Positions 21,540 through 30,894 of a stretch of DNA of 64,000 nt are shown here, in pieces. The DNA comes from Psychrobacter immobilis (lineage in GTDB: Bacteria > Pseudomonadota > Gammaproteobacteria > Pseudomonadales > Moraxellaceae). How positions within the stretch are numbered: position 1 is the stretch's first letter; every line of letters begins with the position of its first letter. The notes beneath the pieces were generated by a model. It searched no databases and was not told the origin of the DNA. It saw nothing but the letters and a program-made list of their open reading frames with translations. The DNA lies in the NCBI RefSeq assembly GCF_904846285.1, contig NZ_CAJHAD010000001.1, positions 62,001 to 126,000 of the forward strand, given 5' to 3'. The translations under genes and the position numbers were made by a program.

Positions 21540-22610
21540 TTAGTCTTTGATAGACCAAGGCAACATCTCACCAGCCATCAATGGCGTTAACGACGAGCCA
21601 TCAAAGTAAGGATAGTCGGTTGGTACTTGCATCGGCGTATTTATCAAAGTAATGGTGCTCTCGTGTACCGGTAAGCCATAAAATTGAGCGCCAAAGCGGC
21701 TGGCAAACCCTTCTAATTTGTCTATTTTACCGACACTATCAAAAGCGGTGGCGTATAGCGGTAGCGCATTGGCAGCGCTATAACAACCGGCACAGCCACA
21801 AGCAGATTCTTTCGCATCCGTTGCATGAGGTGCAGAATCCGTGCCTAAAAAGAATTTCGGATTGCCACTGGTGGCAACATCTAACAATACTTTTTGATGA
21901 CTTTCACGCTTTAAAATAGGCAAGCAATAAAAATGCGGCTTAATCCCACCGACCAATAAATGATTGCGGTTAAACATCAAATGCTGCGGCGTAATCGTAG
22001 CAGCGACTTGGTTGCCTTGTTCTAAGACAAAGTCAGCGGCATCACTGGTGGTGATATGCTCTAGTACAATCTTCATAGTCGGAAATTTGACGATGATTTG
22101 CGCCAACACTTCATCTAAAAAGCGCTTTTCACGGTCGAAAATATCGACATGGTCGTGAGTCACTTCACCATGGAGTAATAAGGGCAGATTATATTTTTCT
22201 AAGGCTTCAAAGATATCGACACGGGCATTGATATCGGTGACGCCATCAGCAGAGTTGGTCGTTGCACCCGCAGGGTAAAGCTTGGCCGCTTGGACGATAC
22301 CTGATTTTGCCGCCATTTCGATATCATTGGCTGTTGTGTTATCGGTGAGATACAGAGTCATGCGTGGGTCAAAAGCCGCTTTACGCGCAGCACTTAAATC
22401 ACTTGCTTCTAGCTGCTGTATGATACGCGCACGGTAAGCATGAGCATCATCGATATTTTTAACTGGTGGCACAAGGTTTGGCATACAGATAACGCGGTTA
22501 AAGCTTTGGGCGGCATGAGCAACGGTGGTTGCTAACGCTTTATCATCGCGCAAATGAATATGCCAATCATCTGGCTGCAGGATGGTTAATTCTCTAATCG
22601 AATCGGTCAT
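21540..22610 (-). CDS. pyrC: Dihydroorotase
   Basis: Cyclises N-carbamoyl-aspartate to dihydroorotate, the third step of pyrimidine synthesis. The E. coli PyrC-type protein shows the metal-binding HIHLRDD after QPDDW, the carboxylated-lysine segment [38 protein letters not shown], and [10 protein letters not shown] with the catalytic Asp. Starting at ATG 22610 gives 356 aa and the family-like opening [17 protein letters not shown]. An upstream in-frame ATG at 22676 would add 22 residues (including a TATGAT that could instead be a promoter -10). Neither start has a strong ribosome-binding site. Confidence 0.94.
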   Translation of the reverse strand: MTDSIRELTILQPDDWHIHLRDDKALATTVAHAAQSFNRVICMPNLVPPVKNIDDAHAYRARIIQQLEASDLSAARKAAFDPRMTLYLTDNTTANDIEMAAKSGIVQAAKLYPAGATTNSADGVTDINARVDIFEALEKYNLPLLLHGEVTHDHVDIFDREKRFLDEVLAQIIVKFPTMKIVLEHITTSDAADFVLEQGNQVAATITPQHLMFNRNHLLVGGIKPHFYCLPILKRESHQKVLLDVATSGNPKFFLGTDSAPHATDAKESACGCAGCYSAANALPLYATAFDSVGKIDKLEGFASRFGAQFYGLPVHESTITLINTPMQVPTDYPYFDGSSLTPLMAGEMLPWSIKD

Positions 22611-23008
22611 GGTGTCATCGCGCTCTATATTGTCATATACGGGAGTGAAGGGGCAGTCTTGCTGTGCTGCTATCATAACAGATTTGCCTACTTGACTAAA
22701 TATGCGGCGAAATATCTGTACATAAATGATAAGCGATTTTTTGCCCGATTAACTTTTGCTAGAGTTTTTAGAATGTGGTTAGAAATGATGGTTGATTAGG
22801 TTGTCTGATATTTTAAATAAGCCTATTTCTAGAATTAACCTCAAATATAAAGGAAAACCTAGTGGCTGATAGCCGTGCCACTTTTGCCGCTAGTAAATAT
22901 GATGTACACTGAGTAGGCAATCTGTCTTTTATTGATTTCATCCCATCATTCGCATTTTACGTCCCATTAAATGTATTCGATAATAAATTCTTATATTAGG
23001 AGTTCTTC
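22611..23008. other. Divergent intergenic region between pyrC and argG
   Basis: 398 bp. It includes a hairpin-forming segment at 22859-22894, listed separately. A TATGAT at 22898-22903 could be an argG -10 element, but no good -35 pairs with it. No ARG box is convincing. Confidence 0.4.
22857..22894 (+). other. Segment with two alternative hairpins upstream of argG
   Basis: CTAGTGGC (22859-22866) can pair through AGTGGC with GCCACT (22877-22882), or in full with GCCGCTAG (22887-22894, one wobble). The two pairings are mutually exclusive. The first is followed by TTT. Whether the segment is transcribed is unknown. Confidence 0.3.
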
Positions 23009-24247
23009 ATGGCTCAGCTTGATCCAAAAACTATTAATAAAATCGTCTTGGCATATTCGGGTGGTCTTGACACCTCAATTATCGCCAGATGGCTACAAGA
23101 AACCTATGATGCAGAAGTGATTACTTTCACCGCTGACATCGGTCAAGGTGAAGAAGTTGAGCCGGCGCGTGCCAAAGCTGAAGCGATGGGCATCAAACAT
23201 ATCCATATCGAAGACTTACGTGAAGAATTTGCCCGTGATTATGTATTCCCAATGTTCCGTGCCAATGCCATCTATGAAGGCGAATATTTACTAGGCACGT
23301 CTATCGCGCGTCCACTAATTGCTAAACGTCTGGTTGAAATTGCTAAAGAACATAACGCTGATGCCATCAGTCATGGCGCAACCGGTAAAGGTAATGACCA
23401 AGTACGTTTTGAGCTTGGTGCCGTTGCCTTATCTCCTGACGTGGTCACCATTGCACCTTGGCGTGAGTGGGATTTATCAAGCCGTGAAAGCTTGATGGAC
23501 TATGCTAAAGAACATAATATTGCCATCGACTATGCCGGCAATAAGAAAAAATCTCCGTATTCAATGGACGCCAACTTACTGCATATTTCTTATGAAGGCG
23601 GCATCTTAGAAGATCCATACGCCGAAGCAGAAGACGATATGTGGCGCTGGTCAGTCAGCCCTGAAGAAGCACCTGATAAAGCGCAATATCTAGAACTAGA
23701 GTATGAAAAAGGCGACATCGTTGCTATTGATGGTGAAAAGCTAAAGCCTTTCGAGATTATGATTAAATTGAATGAAATTGGTGGCAAGCATGGTATTGGT
23801 CGTTTAGATATCGTTGAAAACCGTTATGTTGGTATGAAGTCACGCGGCTGCTACGAGACCCCAGCTGGTACTATTATGTTGAAAGCACACCGCGGTATCG
23901 AATCATTAACGCTTGACCGTGAAGCGGCGCATTTAAAAGATGAGCTGATGCCCCGTTACGCTAAAATTATCTATAACGGCTATTGGTTTAGCCCTGAGCG
24001 TATGATGTTGCAAGCATTGATTGACAAATCACAAGAATATGTCAATGGTACGGTACGCTTAAAATTATACAAAGGTTCTGTAAGCGTCGTCGGTCGTAAG
24101 TCAGATGATTCATTGTTTGATGAAAAAATTGCGACTTTTGAAGACGATGCTGGCGCCTATGATCAAAAAGACGCAGAAGGCTTCATTCGCTTAAATGGTC
24201 TACGTTTGGCGATTGAAGCCAGCCGTGGTCGTGATTTATCAAAGTAA
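23009..24247 (+). CDS. argG: Argininosuccinate synthase
   Basis: Joins citrulline and aspartate using ATP in the penultimate step of arginine synthesis. The 412-aa protein is of the common ~400-residue type rather than the longer E. coli type. It has the ATP pyrophosphatase P-loop [58 protein letters not shown], and the citrulline/aspartate site [20 protein letters not shown]. The ATG is preceded by TTAGGAG. It stands alone, with no other arg genes nearby, and a strong terminator follows. Confidence 0.97.
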   Translation: MAQLDPKTINKIVLAYSGGLDTSIIARWLQETYDAEVITFTADIGQGEEVEPARAKAEAMGIKHIHIEDLREEFARDYVFPMFRANAIYEGEYLLGTSIARPLIAKRLVEIAKEHNADAISHGATGKGNDQVRFELGAVALSPDVVTIAPWREWDLSSRESLMDYAKEHNIAIDYAGNKKKSPYSMDANLLHISYEGGILEDPYAEAEDDMWRWSVSPEEAPDKAQYLELEYEKGDIVAIDGEKLKPFEIMIKLNEIGGKHGIGRLDIVENRYVGMKSRGCYETPAGTIMLKAHRGIESLTLDREAAHLKDELMPRYAKIIYNGYWFSPERMMLQALIDKSQEYVNGTVRLKLYKGSVSVVGRKSDDSLFDEKIATFEDDAGAYDQKDAEGFIRLNGLRLAIEASRGRDLSK

Positions 24248-24298
24248 GCAGGTTTTGCTAAACTGGGCTAGATAAAGCATAAATAAAAATATATAAAT

Positions 24299-24330
24299 AG
24301 AAAAGGCGCTATTAAGATAGCGCCTTTTGT
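24299..24330. terminator. Terminator between argG and the converging gene
   Basis: AAAAGGCGCTAT-TAAG-ATAGCGCCTTTT: perfect 12-bp stem with A and T flanks, bidirectional. Confidence 0.9.
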
Positions 24331-24402
24331 TATGGATTTTTTGAAGATTTATTCGACTATTTCTTGATGTTTAAGAGATTATGTACTAAGTGCTGTCACT
24401 TA

Positions 24403-25695
24403 TTATTGAGCTGCTTTTGCGTCTTTAGCATCAGCTTCATCATCGTCCATCATAACAATGGCCACATCTTGCTGTTGACGCTCTTTTATCAGGTCTTGTT
24501 CTACAACCTCTTCTGTCGCCAGTAACATACCGTCAGATTTCTGGCTTTGATATTTGAGAGCGGCTAGCCCACCGAGAACCCCGATAACAATAATAATCAG
24601 GATAATGGGATTTTTCCAGAGAGGTATAGGTGCGTCGTATTCAATGGGTTTTTCACTGGTGGTAGTCGGCGTATTGTCGTTATTGCTACCGATTAGACCT
24701 AAGCTGACCAAAGGGGGTTTTGGTGCGCTGGCAGGTTCGGAGGTAATGCGTAGGCGGTTACGCTGCAAGTATATTTCTGAAATTTTAGCCAGTTGCAGCA
24801 GCCAGCGTCGGTGCGGCAAGCTGATGGCGCTCATTTCTGCAAACGTGAGCAAGTCGTTATGTTTACCTTGTTGGGCATTCGTAGAGGAGCGCCCGATGAC
24901 TTTTAAATAATTACCGGTCGCTAGCTGCATGTCTTGCACAGGCTGTTGATTTTCAGGCTTGAATGTTGTCAACTCATGCCAGTAAGGATTGAAAGCTGGC
25001 GGGTTATCAGCGAGTTGCTCTATACTCAATAACGAACGTTCTGTGTTAGGACTGTTTTCGGATTCGGCTGCTGCTTTTGTTTTTACTGCCAAGTCTGAAT
25101 TGACCTCTGCTGCAATCAGACCGTTATCTTCATTAACCTCATTCAATTTAACAGAGACAGACGCTGGCTCATTGATGGCAAAGCGAGTAGCTGATAAAAA
25201 CTGTGGCTGTAGAGAAAACCATTTATCTATCTCGTCGTTATCAAGTTGGCTATATTCGGCTAAAATGGCCAGCTCACGTAAGACAATCACGCATAAAGAG
25301 GTGAGGAGTATCTGCACTTGCTGCGTCGTCGCGTCAATCTGCTCAGCAATGTAATCACTGGCTTTAACCACACGGGCATTATCATGAAATATCGCATCCG
25401 CGGCTTCATGACGATGATATAACGTCGCATTAATGGTGGAAAAATTCATTGAGTTATATTGGCGTAGCTCTTTGACAGCGCCGCGACCAAACAGCTTTTT
25501 GTTCACGGCTTGCCCATCATTGTGCTGCTGATAAGCAAGCAAGGCACTGACAATGGCCTGCAAACTTGCATCCATCGCCAGTCGCGCTTGTGGTAATGAA
25601 AGCTTGGCCGCATCTGCCAATAATGACACCATCGGCTTAGTATCTTGATAGAGAAAATCATACATCGACACACGTGTCGGTGAAATAGTCGTCAT
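24403..25695 (-). CDS. Unrecognised protein (430 aa) with one C-terminal membrane helix
   Basis: Not recognised with confidence. The N-terminal ~160 residues are predicted helical (LLADAAKLSLPQARLAMDAS, then GRGAVKELRQYNSMNF and a second helical bundle ending CVIVLRELAILAEYSQLDNDEI). The first part is reminiscent of DUF937-type bacterial proteins, but this is weak. A long hydrophilic middle follows, then a single transmembrane helix at about 362-381 (NPIILIIIVIGVLGGLAALK) and an acidic tail ending DDDEADAKDAKAAQ. There is no signal peptide, so the bulk is probably cytoplasmic with the tail outside. It is a single gene, convergent with argG and divergent from the L,D-transpeptidase. Confidence 0.8.
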   Translation of the reverse strand: MTTISPTRVSMYDFLYQDTKPMVSLLADAAKLSLPQARLAMDASLQAIVSALLAYQQHNDGQAVNKKLFGRGAVKELRQYNSMNFSTINATLYHRHEAADAIFHDNARVVKASDYIAEQIDATTQQVQILLTSLCVIVLRELAILAEYSQLDNDEIDKWFSLQPQFLSATRFAINEPASVSVKLNEVNEDNGLIAAEVNSDLAVKTKAAAESENSPNTERSLLSIEQLADNPPAFNPYWHELTTFKPENQQPVQDMQLATGNYLKVIGRSSTNAQQGKHNDLLTFAEMSAISLPHRRWLLQLAKISEIYLQRNRLRITSEPASAPKPPLVSLGLIGSNNDNTPTTTSEKPIEYDAPIPLWKNPIILIIIVIGVLGGLAALKYQSQKSDGMLLATEEVVEQDLIKERQQQDVAIVMMDDDEADAKDAKAAQ

Positions 25696-25841
25696 AATCT
25701 GCTAGCATCAAAAAATGTGTCCCTATATTACGGTGCCAAAGGCCTTGATACAATCCCTTAATAATAGAAAAATTCAATCAACTTACTCATCACGCGGTCA
25801 ACAATGACATCCATTAGATGAATGACCGCCGGAATCTATTT

Positions 25842-26381
25842 ATGACAAATAATGAAAAATTTACCGAAGAATTTAACGAAAGTTCTAATGTGCAATTGGT
25901 TGTTAATATTGCTCAGCAAACGCTCACGCTCTACCAACACAATAAAGAAGTGACTCAATATACGGTTTCTACGGCTAAAAACGGGATAGGCAGTCAGCAA
26001 GATAGCGGCTGCACGCCACTTGGCAAACATTTTATCGCCGAAAAAATCGGCGCAGGTGAACCCATGAATGCGGTGTTTGTAGGACGCACACCCACTGGCG
26101 AGGTATATGATGCAGAGCTTGGTAAGCGACACCCTGAGCGCGATTGGATATTGAGCCGCATTCTTTGGCTAAGTGGTCTCGAAGAAGGTTGTAATAAAGG
26201 CAGTAATAGCCAAGGTGGCTGTGATACCTATCAGCGTTATATTTATATTCATGGTACGCCAGACACTGAGCCGATGGGCGTGCCCCTCTCGCATGGCTGT
26301 ATACGTATGCGCAATGAAGATATTGTTGAGCTATTTGAGCACGTGCAAGAGGGCACATCGGTGACGATTACCGCTAATTAA
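25842..26381 (+). CDS. L,D-transpeptidase family (YkuD) protein without a signal peptide
   Basis: The YkuD domain occupies nearly all of the 179-aa product: NVQLVVNIAQQTLTLYQHNK at the start, GCTPLGKHFIAEKIG, and the active site IHGTPDTEPMGVPLSHGCIRM (H137, H151, nucleophile C153). Such enzymes cross-link peptidoglycan or attach proteins to it in the periplasm. The start is ATG 25842, spaced well from GGAA. The only earlier ATG (25818) is immediately preceded by a stop and lacks a ribosome-binding site. Neither start provides a signal peptide or membrane helix, so export is unexplained. It resembles the short YkuD proteins of Acinetobacter-like bacteria. Confidence 0.85.
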   Translation: MTNNEKFTEEFNESSNVQLVVNIAQQTLTLYQHNKEVTQYTVSTAKNGIGSQQDSGCTPLGKHFIAEKIGAGEPMNAVFVGRTPTGEVYDAELGKRHPERDWILSRILWLSGLEEGCNKGSNSQGGCDTYQRYIYIHGTPDTEPMGVPLSHGCIRMRNEDIVELFEHVQEGTSVTITAN

Positions 26382-26593
26382 CTACTATCCAGTAACGATT
26401 GCGGATGAAATTTTTTTCTAAAAGGCTTAAGTAAAACAGAATTACTTCATAGCGTGATTGATAAAATAAACTTTATAGACCCTAGATGTTATTTAGTATA
26501 TTGATATAATAGCTTCCTTGTTCATAATTAACGTGTCATGCCAAGCATGGCTCGTTTAATCTACATTCTATTATAATTACAAGGATAATGATG

Positions 26594-27208
26594 ATGTCTA
26601 AAGAAAGCCTAGTAACTTTACAACAAGCCTTTGATGAGCGCCGTTCAATATATGCATTGGGCAATGAGCTACCAATAGCGCCACAAGCGATTGTAAATAT
26701 GGCAGAGAGGGTTTTATTACATACTCCTTCTTCTTTTAATTCACAATCTTCGCGCTTGGTCGTATTGTTTGGTGCCGAGCATCAGAAGCTGTGGGATATC
26801 GCTGAAGAAAAGCTGCGTGTAGCCGTTGGTGATGGCGATTTTTCTGGCAGTAAGCAAAAGCTAGACGGCTTCCGTGCTTCTGCAGGCACTGTGCTGTTTT
26901 ATGAAGATAAAAACGTGACTGAGTCACTGCAAGAGCAGTTTGCGTTATATGCAGATAGATTCCCAGTTTGGGCACAGCAAACCTCGGCCATGCATCAATA
27001 TGCGATGTGGACAGAACTACGTACCTTGAACGTTGGCGCCAACCTACAGCACTATAATCCGCTTGTTGATGAAGATGTGGCTAAGGCTTTTTCTATCCCA
27101 GATAGCTGGGAATTGGTGGCGCAAATGCCGTTTGGTAATATTGTTGAGCCTGCTGGCAAGAAAACTTATCAGCCAGTCAATGAGCGTATGAAAGTATTAG
27201 GCTTATAA
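26594..27208 (+). CDS. Nitroreductase-family oxidoreductase
   Basis: A 204-aa flavoprotein of the nitroreductase superfamily, closest in pattern to the Frm2/YdgI-like group: an N-terminal RRSIYALG FMN-binding segment, HTPSSFNSQSSRLVVLFG, a helix with WAQQTSAMHQYAMWTELRTLNVGANLQHYN, and the C-terminal PFGNIVEPAGKKTYQPVNERMKV. These enzymes use NAD(P)H and FMN; the substrate cannot be predicted. Three consecutive ATGs occur (26588, 26591, 26594). AAGGA at 26581-26585 is best spaced for the third. It stands alone between an L,D-transpeptidase and a convergent CYTH gene. Confidence 0.88.
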   Translation: MSKESLVTLQQAFDERRSIYALGNELPIAPQAIVNMAERVLLHTPSSFNSQSSRLVVLFGAEHQKLWDIAEEKLRVAVGDGDFSGSKQKLDGFRASAGTVLFYEDKNVTESLQEQFALYADRFPVWAQQTSAMHQYAMWTELRTLNVGANLQHYNPLVDEDVAKAFSIPDSWELVAQMPFGNIVEPAGKKTYQPVNERMKVLGL

Positions 27209-27351
27209 AAGAGCTAAGCTCATACAAGAACTGGGCGTAGCAAATGCGTGCTAATTTTTGATGTATGATTGACTGAGTCGAGTCGTTAAGTTTTCAACAT
27301 GGCTTAGTTTATTCATCCAAGCGAAAAAAGCTCTTTAAAAAAAGTACCTTA

Positions 27352-27388
27352 AAAAAAGACAGCCCATATAAAGTGAGCTGTCTTTTCT
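27352..27388. terminator. Bidirectional terminator
   Basis: AAAAGACAGC pairs with GCTGTCTTTT across a 13-nt loop, with A and T flanks, between the converging nitroreductase and CYTH-CHAD genes. Confidence 0.8.
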
Positions 27389-27425
27389 ATGAAAGAATTT
27401 TATCATTCTGATATGAATATTTTTA

Positions 27426-29042
27426 CTAAAATATTGAGCTGTCTGTCACCTTAGCCAAGTATTTTTCGGTATGCTTATAGTCTATCGCAAGCATTGCCAC
27501 AAACCAGCCATCGCCATATAAGGCATTGATATCAGTCTCTGATTTCAACTGATAGCGCTGTTGATATGTTAGATGATTGCGATATTGATTCAAGGCCGTT
27601 TGCGCTTTGACCACACGTTTTAGCCAGCGTTTGGTTTTCTTTTTTAACTTTTTCTTATCTAATAATGGCGCAGCAAATTCACTGATATAAAGTAAAGCTG
27701 TTAAATGTTGATGCAGCTCATCCATTGCTTGCTCTGAATTATGGTCATTTATATCAGTATTTTTCAAATCGTCATTTTTTAAATCATTATTTTCTATCAT
27801 GATGCTATCAAAGTCAGCACCCTTTTTACTCTGTAACATTTGCGCTGTTTTGCCAAGCTTCGCATACTGTTTAGATAGCGTTTTTGCCAGCTTATCAATG
27901 ACGGGTTTATCAGCTTGCGGTTCAAGGCTTGGGTCACTCATGGTAAAAGCAATCAGCTCAAGTAAGGTAAGCTGAAAACCATTGGCGCTGACGGCATCCT
28001 TTGGGGTCATCTTTAGCGCATCAATGTCTGTTGTCCAATTGACGATAGGCGCGCCTTGCTGTTGTAAGTCAGGCTCTATGTGTAAGGCGAGATAGGTAAG
28101 CTCTCGGTACTCACTCAGTAACGCCGCTGTTTGTTTTAATATTGGTAACCAGTCTGGATTGATCTCGTCAGAATAGCTGGAAAATACTTGTAGAGCAGCT
28201 TGCAAGCGGGCAGTGCCGATATACAGTTGCAGGATATGGTCATCGTCGTCGCTGCCAGCGACGATAGCACTGCTATTTGGTAGTATTTGCAACAGACAGT
28301 TATGCACTACTGCCCGTATAAATGCAGGCATGCTGCTGTTTTTGTTGACAGTCATTTGGTTGAGGTCAGCGCTAACCGCTGGGCTATGATTTTGCTCAGT
28401 GATTAGCAGACCACCGCGCTCAGCTTTGGTCACCGTAGATAGGCAAAGTTTATAGCGTTTACACCAAGTTTTGGCAGTGGCAAATAAAAAGTCTATATCG
28501 CCTGATATTAGCTCAAACTCAATCTCTTGAATAGCGTCGCGCTGGCTATCATCATTACCGTGGATAATTTCTCCATAATCGTATGCCATCTCAATATGGT
28601 TATTCGATTCATCGTCACTATCATCTACCAGCAATCGGGTGGTGCGCTCTACATCGGTCACATATAGCCGTACAAGTTTTTTGGCCAGTTTTTTTAGTTT
28701 AAATTCTGCGAGAGCAGGGGCGACAGAGGTATTTTTATAAATACTTAAATCTGGCATGAGCGTATTAGTATCGAGCATTGCCTGTACCTGTTCATTATCC
28801 AGTAGCGCATTGTGTTCTAAACGTGCCGCTATACCGTCGCCGCCTGCTTTGATGGTCTGTACCCACGCATCACCTTCCTTACGAATACGTAAGCCAATAC
28901 CCGCCTGTGCAAGCTTCTGATCAGGAGTATCATAATAATGGGCAGCCAGTTGCGTCAACTCAGATGATTTAATTTGTGCTTGGCGTAGCAAGCCTTTTAA
29001 TCGTGATTCTGGTACCAAAAACTTTAGCTCTATCTCTTGCAT
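27426..29042 (-). CDS. CYTH-CHAD domain protein (inorganic triphosphatase-like)
   Basis: A 538-aa protein with two domains. Residues ~1-205 are a CYTH triphosphate-tunnel domain: the opening MQEIELKF gives E-x-E-x-K, followed by HYYDTPDQKLAQAGIGLRIRK, WVQTIKAGG, and acidic/basic tunnel residues to EIEFELISGD. Residues ~240-530 look like a CHAD helical domain (HILQLYIGTARLQAALQVFSSY near its start; LKKKTKRWLKRVVKAQ near its end). This is the YgiF-type arrangement, where CYTH hydrolyses tripolyphosphate and CHAD is linked to polyphosphate binding. The CHAD arginines that normally follow HxxR are reduced, so that half may be diverged. ppk1 in the same window makes the polyphosphate connection plausible. 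Confidence 0.85.
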   Translation of the reverse strand: MQEIELKFLVPESRLKGLLRQAQIKSSELTQLAAHYYDTPDQKLAQAGIGLRIRKEGDAWVQTIKAGGDGIAARLEHNALLDNEQVQAMLDTNTLMPDLSIYKNTSVAPALAEFKLKKLAKKLVRLYVTDVERTTRLLVDDSDDESNNHIEMAYDYGEIIHGNDDSQRDAIQEIEFELISGDIDFLFATAKTWCKRYKLCLSTVTKAERGGLLITEQNHSPAVSADLNQMTVNKNSSMPAFIRAVVHNCLLQILPNSSAIVAGSDDDDHILQLYIGTARLQAALQVFSSYSDEINPDWLPILKQTAALLSEYRELTYLALHIEPDLQQQGAPIVNWTTDIDALKMTPKDAVSANGFQLTLLELIAFTMSDPSLEPQADKPVIDKLAKTLSKQYAKLGKTAQMLQSKKGADFDSIMIENNDLKNDDLKNTDINDHNSEQAMDELHQHLTALLYISEFAAPLLDKKKLKKKTKRWLKRVVKAQTALNQYRNHLTYQQRYQLKSETDINALYGDGWFVAMLAIDYKHTEKYLAKVTDSSIF

Positions 29043-29230
29043 GATGGCTCCCGATTATTTTAGTAAATATAATTGATTACCATCGTATGAAAGCTACCGG
29101 TGAATAACAAGTAAAACTTTTGTTTTGGTTGGCTCAAGTTGTAGGAGCATTGATTAAATGAATGGCAGTTAATTAAACGATTGCTTAAGTAGCACTGTTA
29201 TTGCAGTAGATAGATTTACGTATAGCACAT

Positions 29231-29266
29231 AAAAAAGCCGCCCTACAATATAGGACGGCTTTTCTT
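29231..29266 (-). terminator. Terminator downstream of aceA
   Basis: AAAAGCCGCCCT and AGGACGGCTTTT form a 12-bp stem with one wobble. Flanking A and T tracts allow use by aceA on the minus strand. Confidence 0.8.
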
Positions 29267-29307
29267 AAAACTTTTACTTATAAAATGTACTTATAGGTGG
29301 TCGGTAA

Positions 29308-30894
29308 TTAGAACTGGTTCATCGTGTTTTTGCCGCCGCCAGCTTTAAGGGCGTTTTCACCAGAGAAGATTTCTTTGTGATCATCGCCAAGGTCAGAACC
29401 TGCCATTGCTTGGTGTTTAACACAAGCGATGCCTTCACGGATTTCTTTACGTTGTACGCCAGCTGCATAAGCAAGCATACCATCTTCACCGAAGTAACCT
29501 TTAGCAAGTTCATGAACGCTAAGAGCAGTAGTGTGATAAGTAGGTAGCGTGATTAAGTGATGGAATACACCTGCTTCACGTGATGCATCACGTTGGAAGT
29601 TTCTAGCCGCTTCGTCAGCTGCGGTATCAAGTTCAGTACCATCGTAATCAGCACTCATCAAGTCATCTTTATTGTAGGCAGACAAGTCTTTGCCTTCTTC
29701 TTCCCACTGAGCGATGATTTGCTTACGGAAGTTAAGCGTCCAGTTAAATGATGGGCTGTTGTTGTATACAAGCTTGGCTTTAGGCTGTTGCTCTTTAATA
29801 CGATCAACCATCATTTTGATGTGTTCTACGTCTGGCGTTGGTGTTTCGATCCATAGTAGATCAGCGCCGTTTTCTAGAGCAGTGACACAGTCAAGGACAA
29901 CGCGGTCGATGTTCGTTTCTTCACGGAACTGGTATAGACCGTTTGGCAAGCGAACTGGACGTACTAGTTTGCCGTTGTGCTTAAGTAAGCTGTCGTTTTC
30001 TTTCGCGTTTTCTAAAGTCACTTCTTCCATTTCGATGAAGTCGATGTATTTAGAAGCAAGATCGCCTGGCTCATTTGATACTGGGATTTTTTGCGTTAGT
30101 GATGCGCCTTCAGAGTCAGTACGAGCAACGATAATACCGTCTTCAACACCTAGCTCTAGGAATGCATAACGAATAGCATTTAGTTTAGAGATGAAGTCTT
30201 CATGCGGAACCGTTACTTTACCCGCTTGGTGACCACATTGTTTAGCGTCAGATACTTGGTTTTCAACCTGAATAGCACAAGCACCCGCTTCGATCATTTG
30301 CTTAGTTAGCAAGTAAGTCGCTTCTTCGTTACCGAAACCGGCATCGATGTCAGCAATGATTGGCACAACATGCGAATCAAAGTTTTCGATTTTTTCTACG
30401 ATAGCTGAAGTGTCTTGACCGGCTTCTTCTGCAGCGTTTAGCTCACGGAAGTAATCGTTTAGTACTTTAGCATCAGCTTGACGTAAGAAAGTGTAGATTT
30501 CTTCGATTAGCTTAGGTACAGACGTTTTTTCATGCATAGATTGGTCAGGAAGAGGACCAAACTCAGAACGTAGAGCTGCAACCATCCAACCTGATAGGTA
30601 GATGTAAGTTTTAGACGTTGTACCAAAGTATTTTTTCTTAGCGTACATGGTTTGTTGGGCAACAAAACCATGCCATGCACCTAAAGACTGCGTGTACTGA
30701 GACGTATCATTGTCATAGTCTTCCATATCTTGACGCATGATTTTTGCAGTATATTTGGCGATATCCAAACCGGTTTTAAAACGGTTTTGTGACATCATAC
30801 GTGCCGCATCAGTCTCGCTAATGTTCTGCCAGTTACCGTGCTTTTGCTTTAATTCACGTACTAAATCGATCGCTGATTTATATGCAGTTGACAT
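29308..30894 (-). CDS. aceA: Isocitrate lyase, long (Pseudomonas-type) form
   Basis: Cleaves isocitrate to glyoxylate and succinate, the first step of the glyoxylate shunt. At 528 aa it belongs to the long subfamily (~530 aa, as in Pseudomonas aeruginosa), not the ~430-aa E. coli type. The catalytic loop is AKQCGHQAGKV (C220), with IIADIDAGFGNEEATY for metal binding, IVARTDSEGASLTQ, LIWIETPTPDVEH-like sequence (DLLWIETPTPDVEHIK) and YNNSPSFNWTLNF. AGGAG-like TAAGGAGACTATAG precedes the ATG. It is monocistronic with a long upstream region containing a direct repeat (31037-31055). Malate synthase G, its partner, lies about 22 kb to the left. Confidence 0.97.
   Translation of the reverse strand: MSTAYKSAIDLVRELKQKHGNWQNISETDAARMMSQNRFKTGLDIAKYTAKIMRQDMEDYDNDTSQYTQSLGAWHGFVAQQTMYAKKKYFGTTSKTYIYLSGWMVAALRSEFGPLPDQSMHEKTSVPKLIEEIYTFLRQADAKVLNDYFRELNAAEEAGQDTSAIVEKIENFDSHVVPIIADIDAGFGNEEATYLLTKQMIEAGACAIQVENQVSDAKQCGHQAGKVTVPHEDFISKLNAIRYAFLELGVEDGIIVARTDSEGASLTQKIPVSNEPGDLASKYIDFIEMEEVTLENAKENDSLLKHNGKLVRPVRLPNGLYQFREETNIDRVVLDCVTALENGADLLWIETPTPDVEHIKMMVDRIKEQQPKAKLVYNNSPSFNWTLNFRKQIIAQWEEEGKDLSAYNKDDLMSADYDGTELDTAADEAARNFQRDASREAGVFHHLITLPTYHTTALSVHELAKGYFGEDGMLAYAAGVQRKEIREGIACVKHQAMAGSDLGDDHKEIFSGENALKAGGGKNTMNQF

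Noticed and set aside
24554-24910. 118-codon frame antisense to the 430-aa protein gene
   Set aside because: The sense frame has a proper membrane-protein pattern and the antisense frame has no start signal.
29714-30169. 151-codon frame antisense to aceA
   Set aside because: Long antisense frames in a conserved gene are expected from codon bias. It has no ribosome-binding site and no domain.
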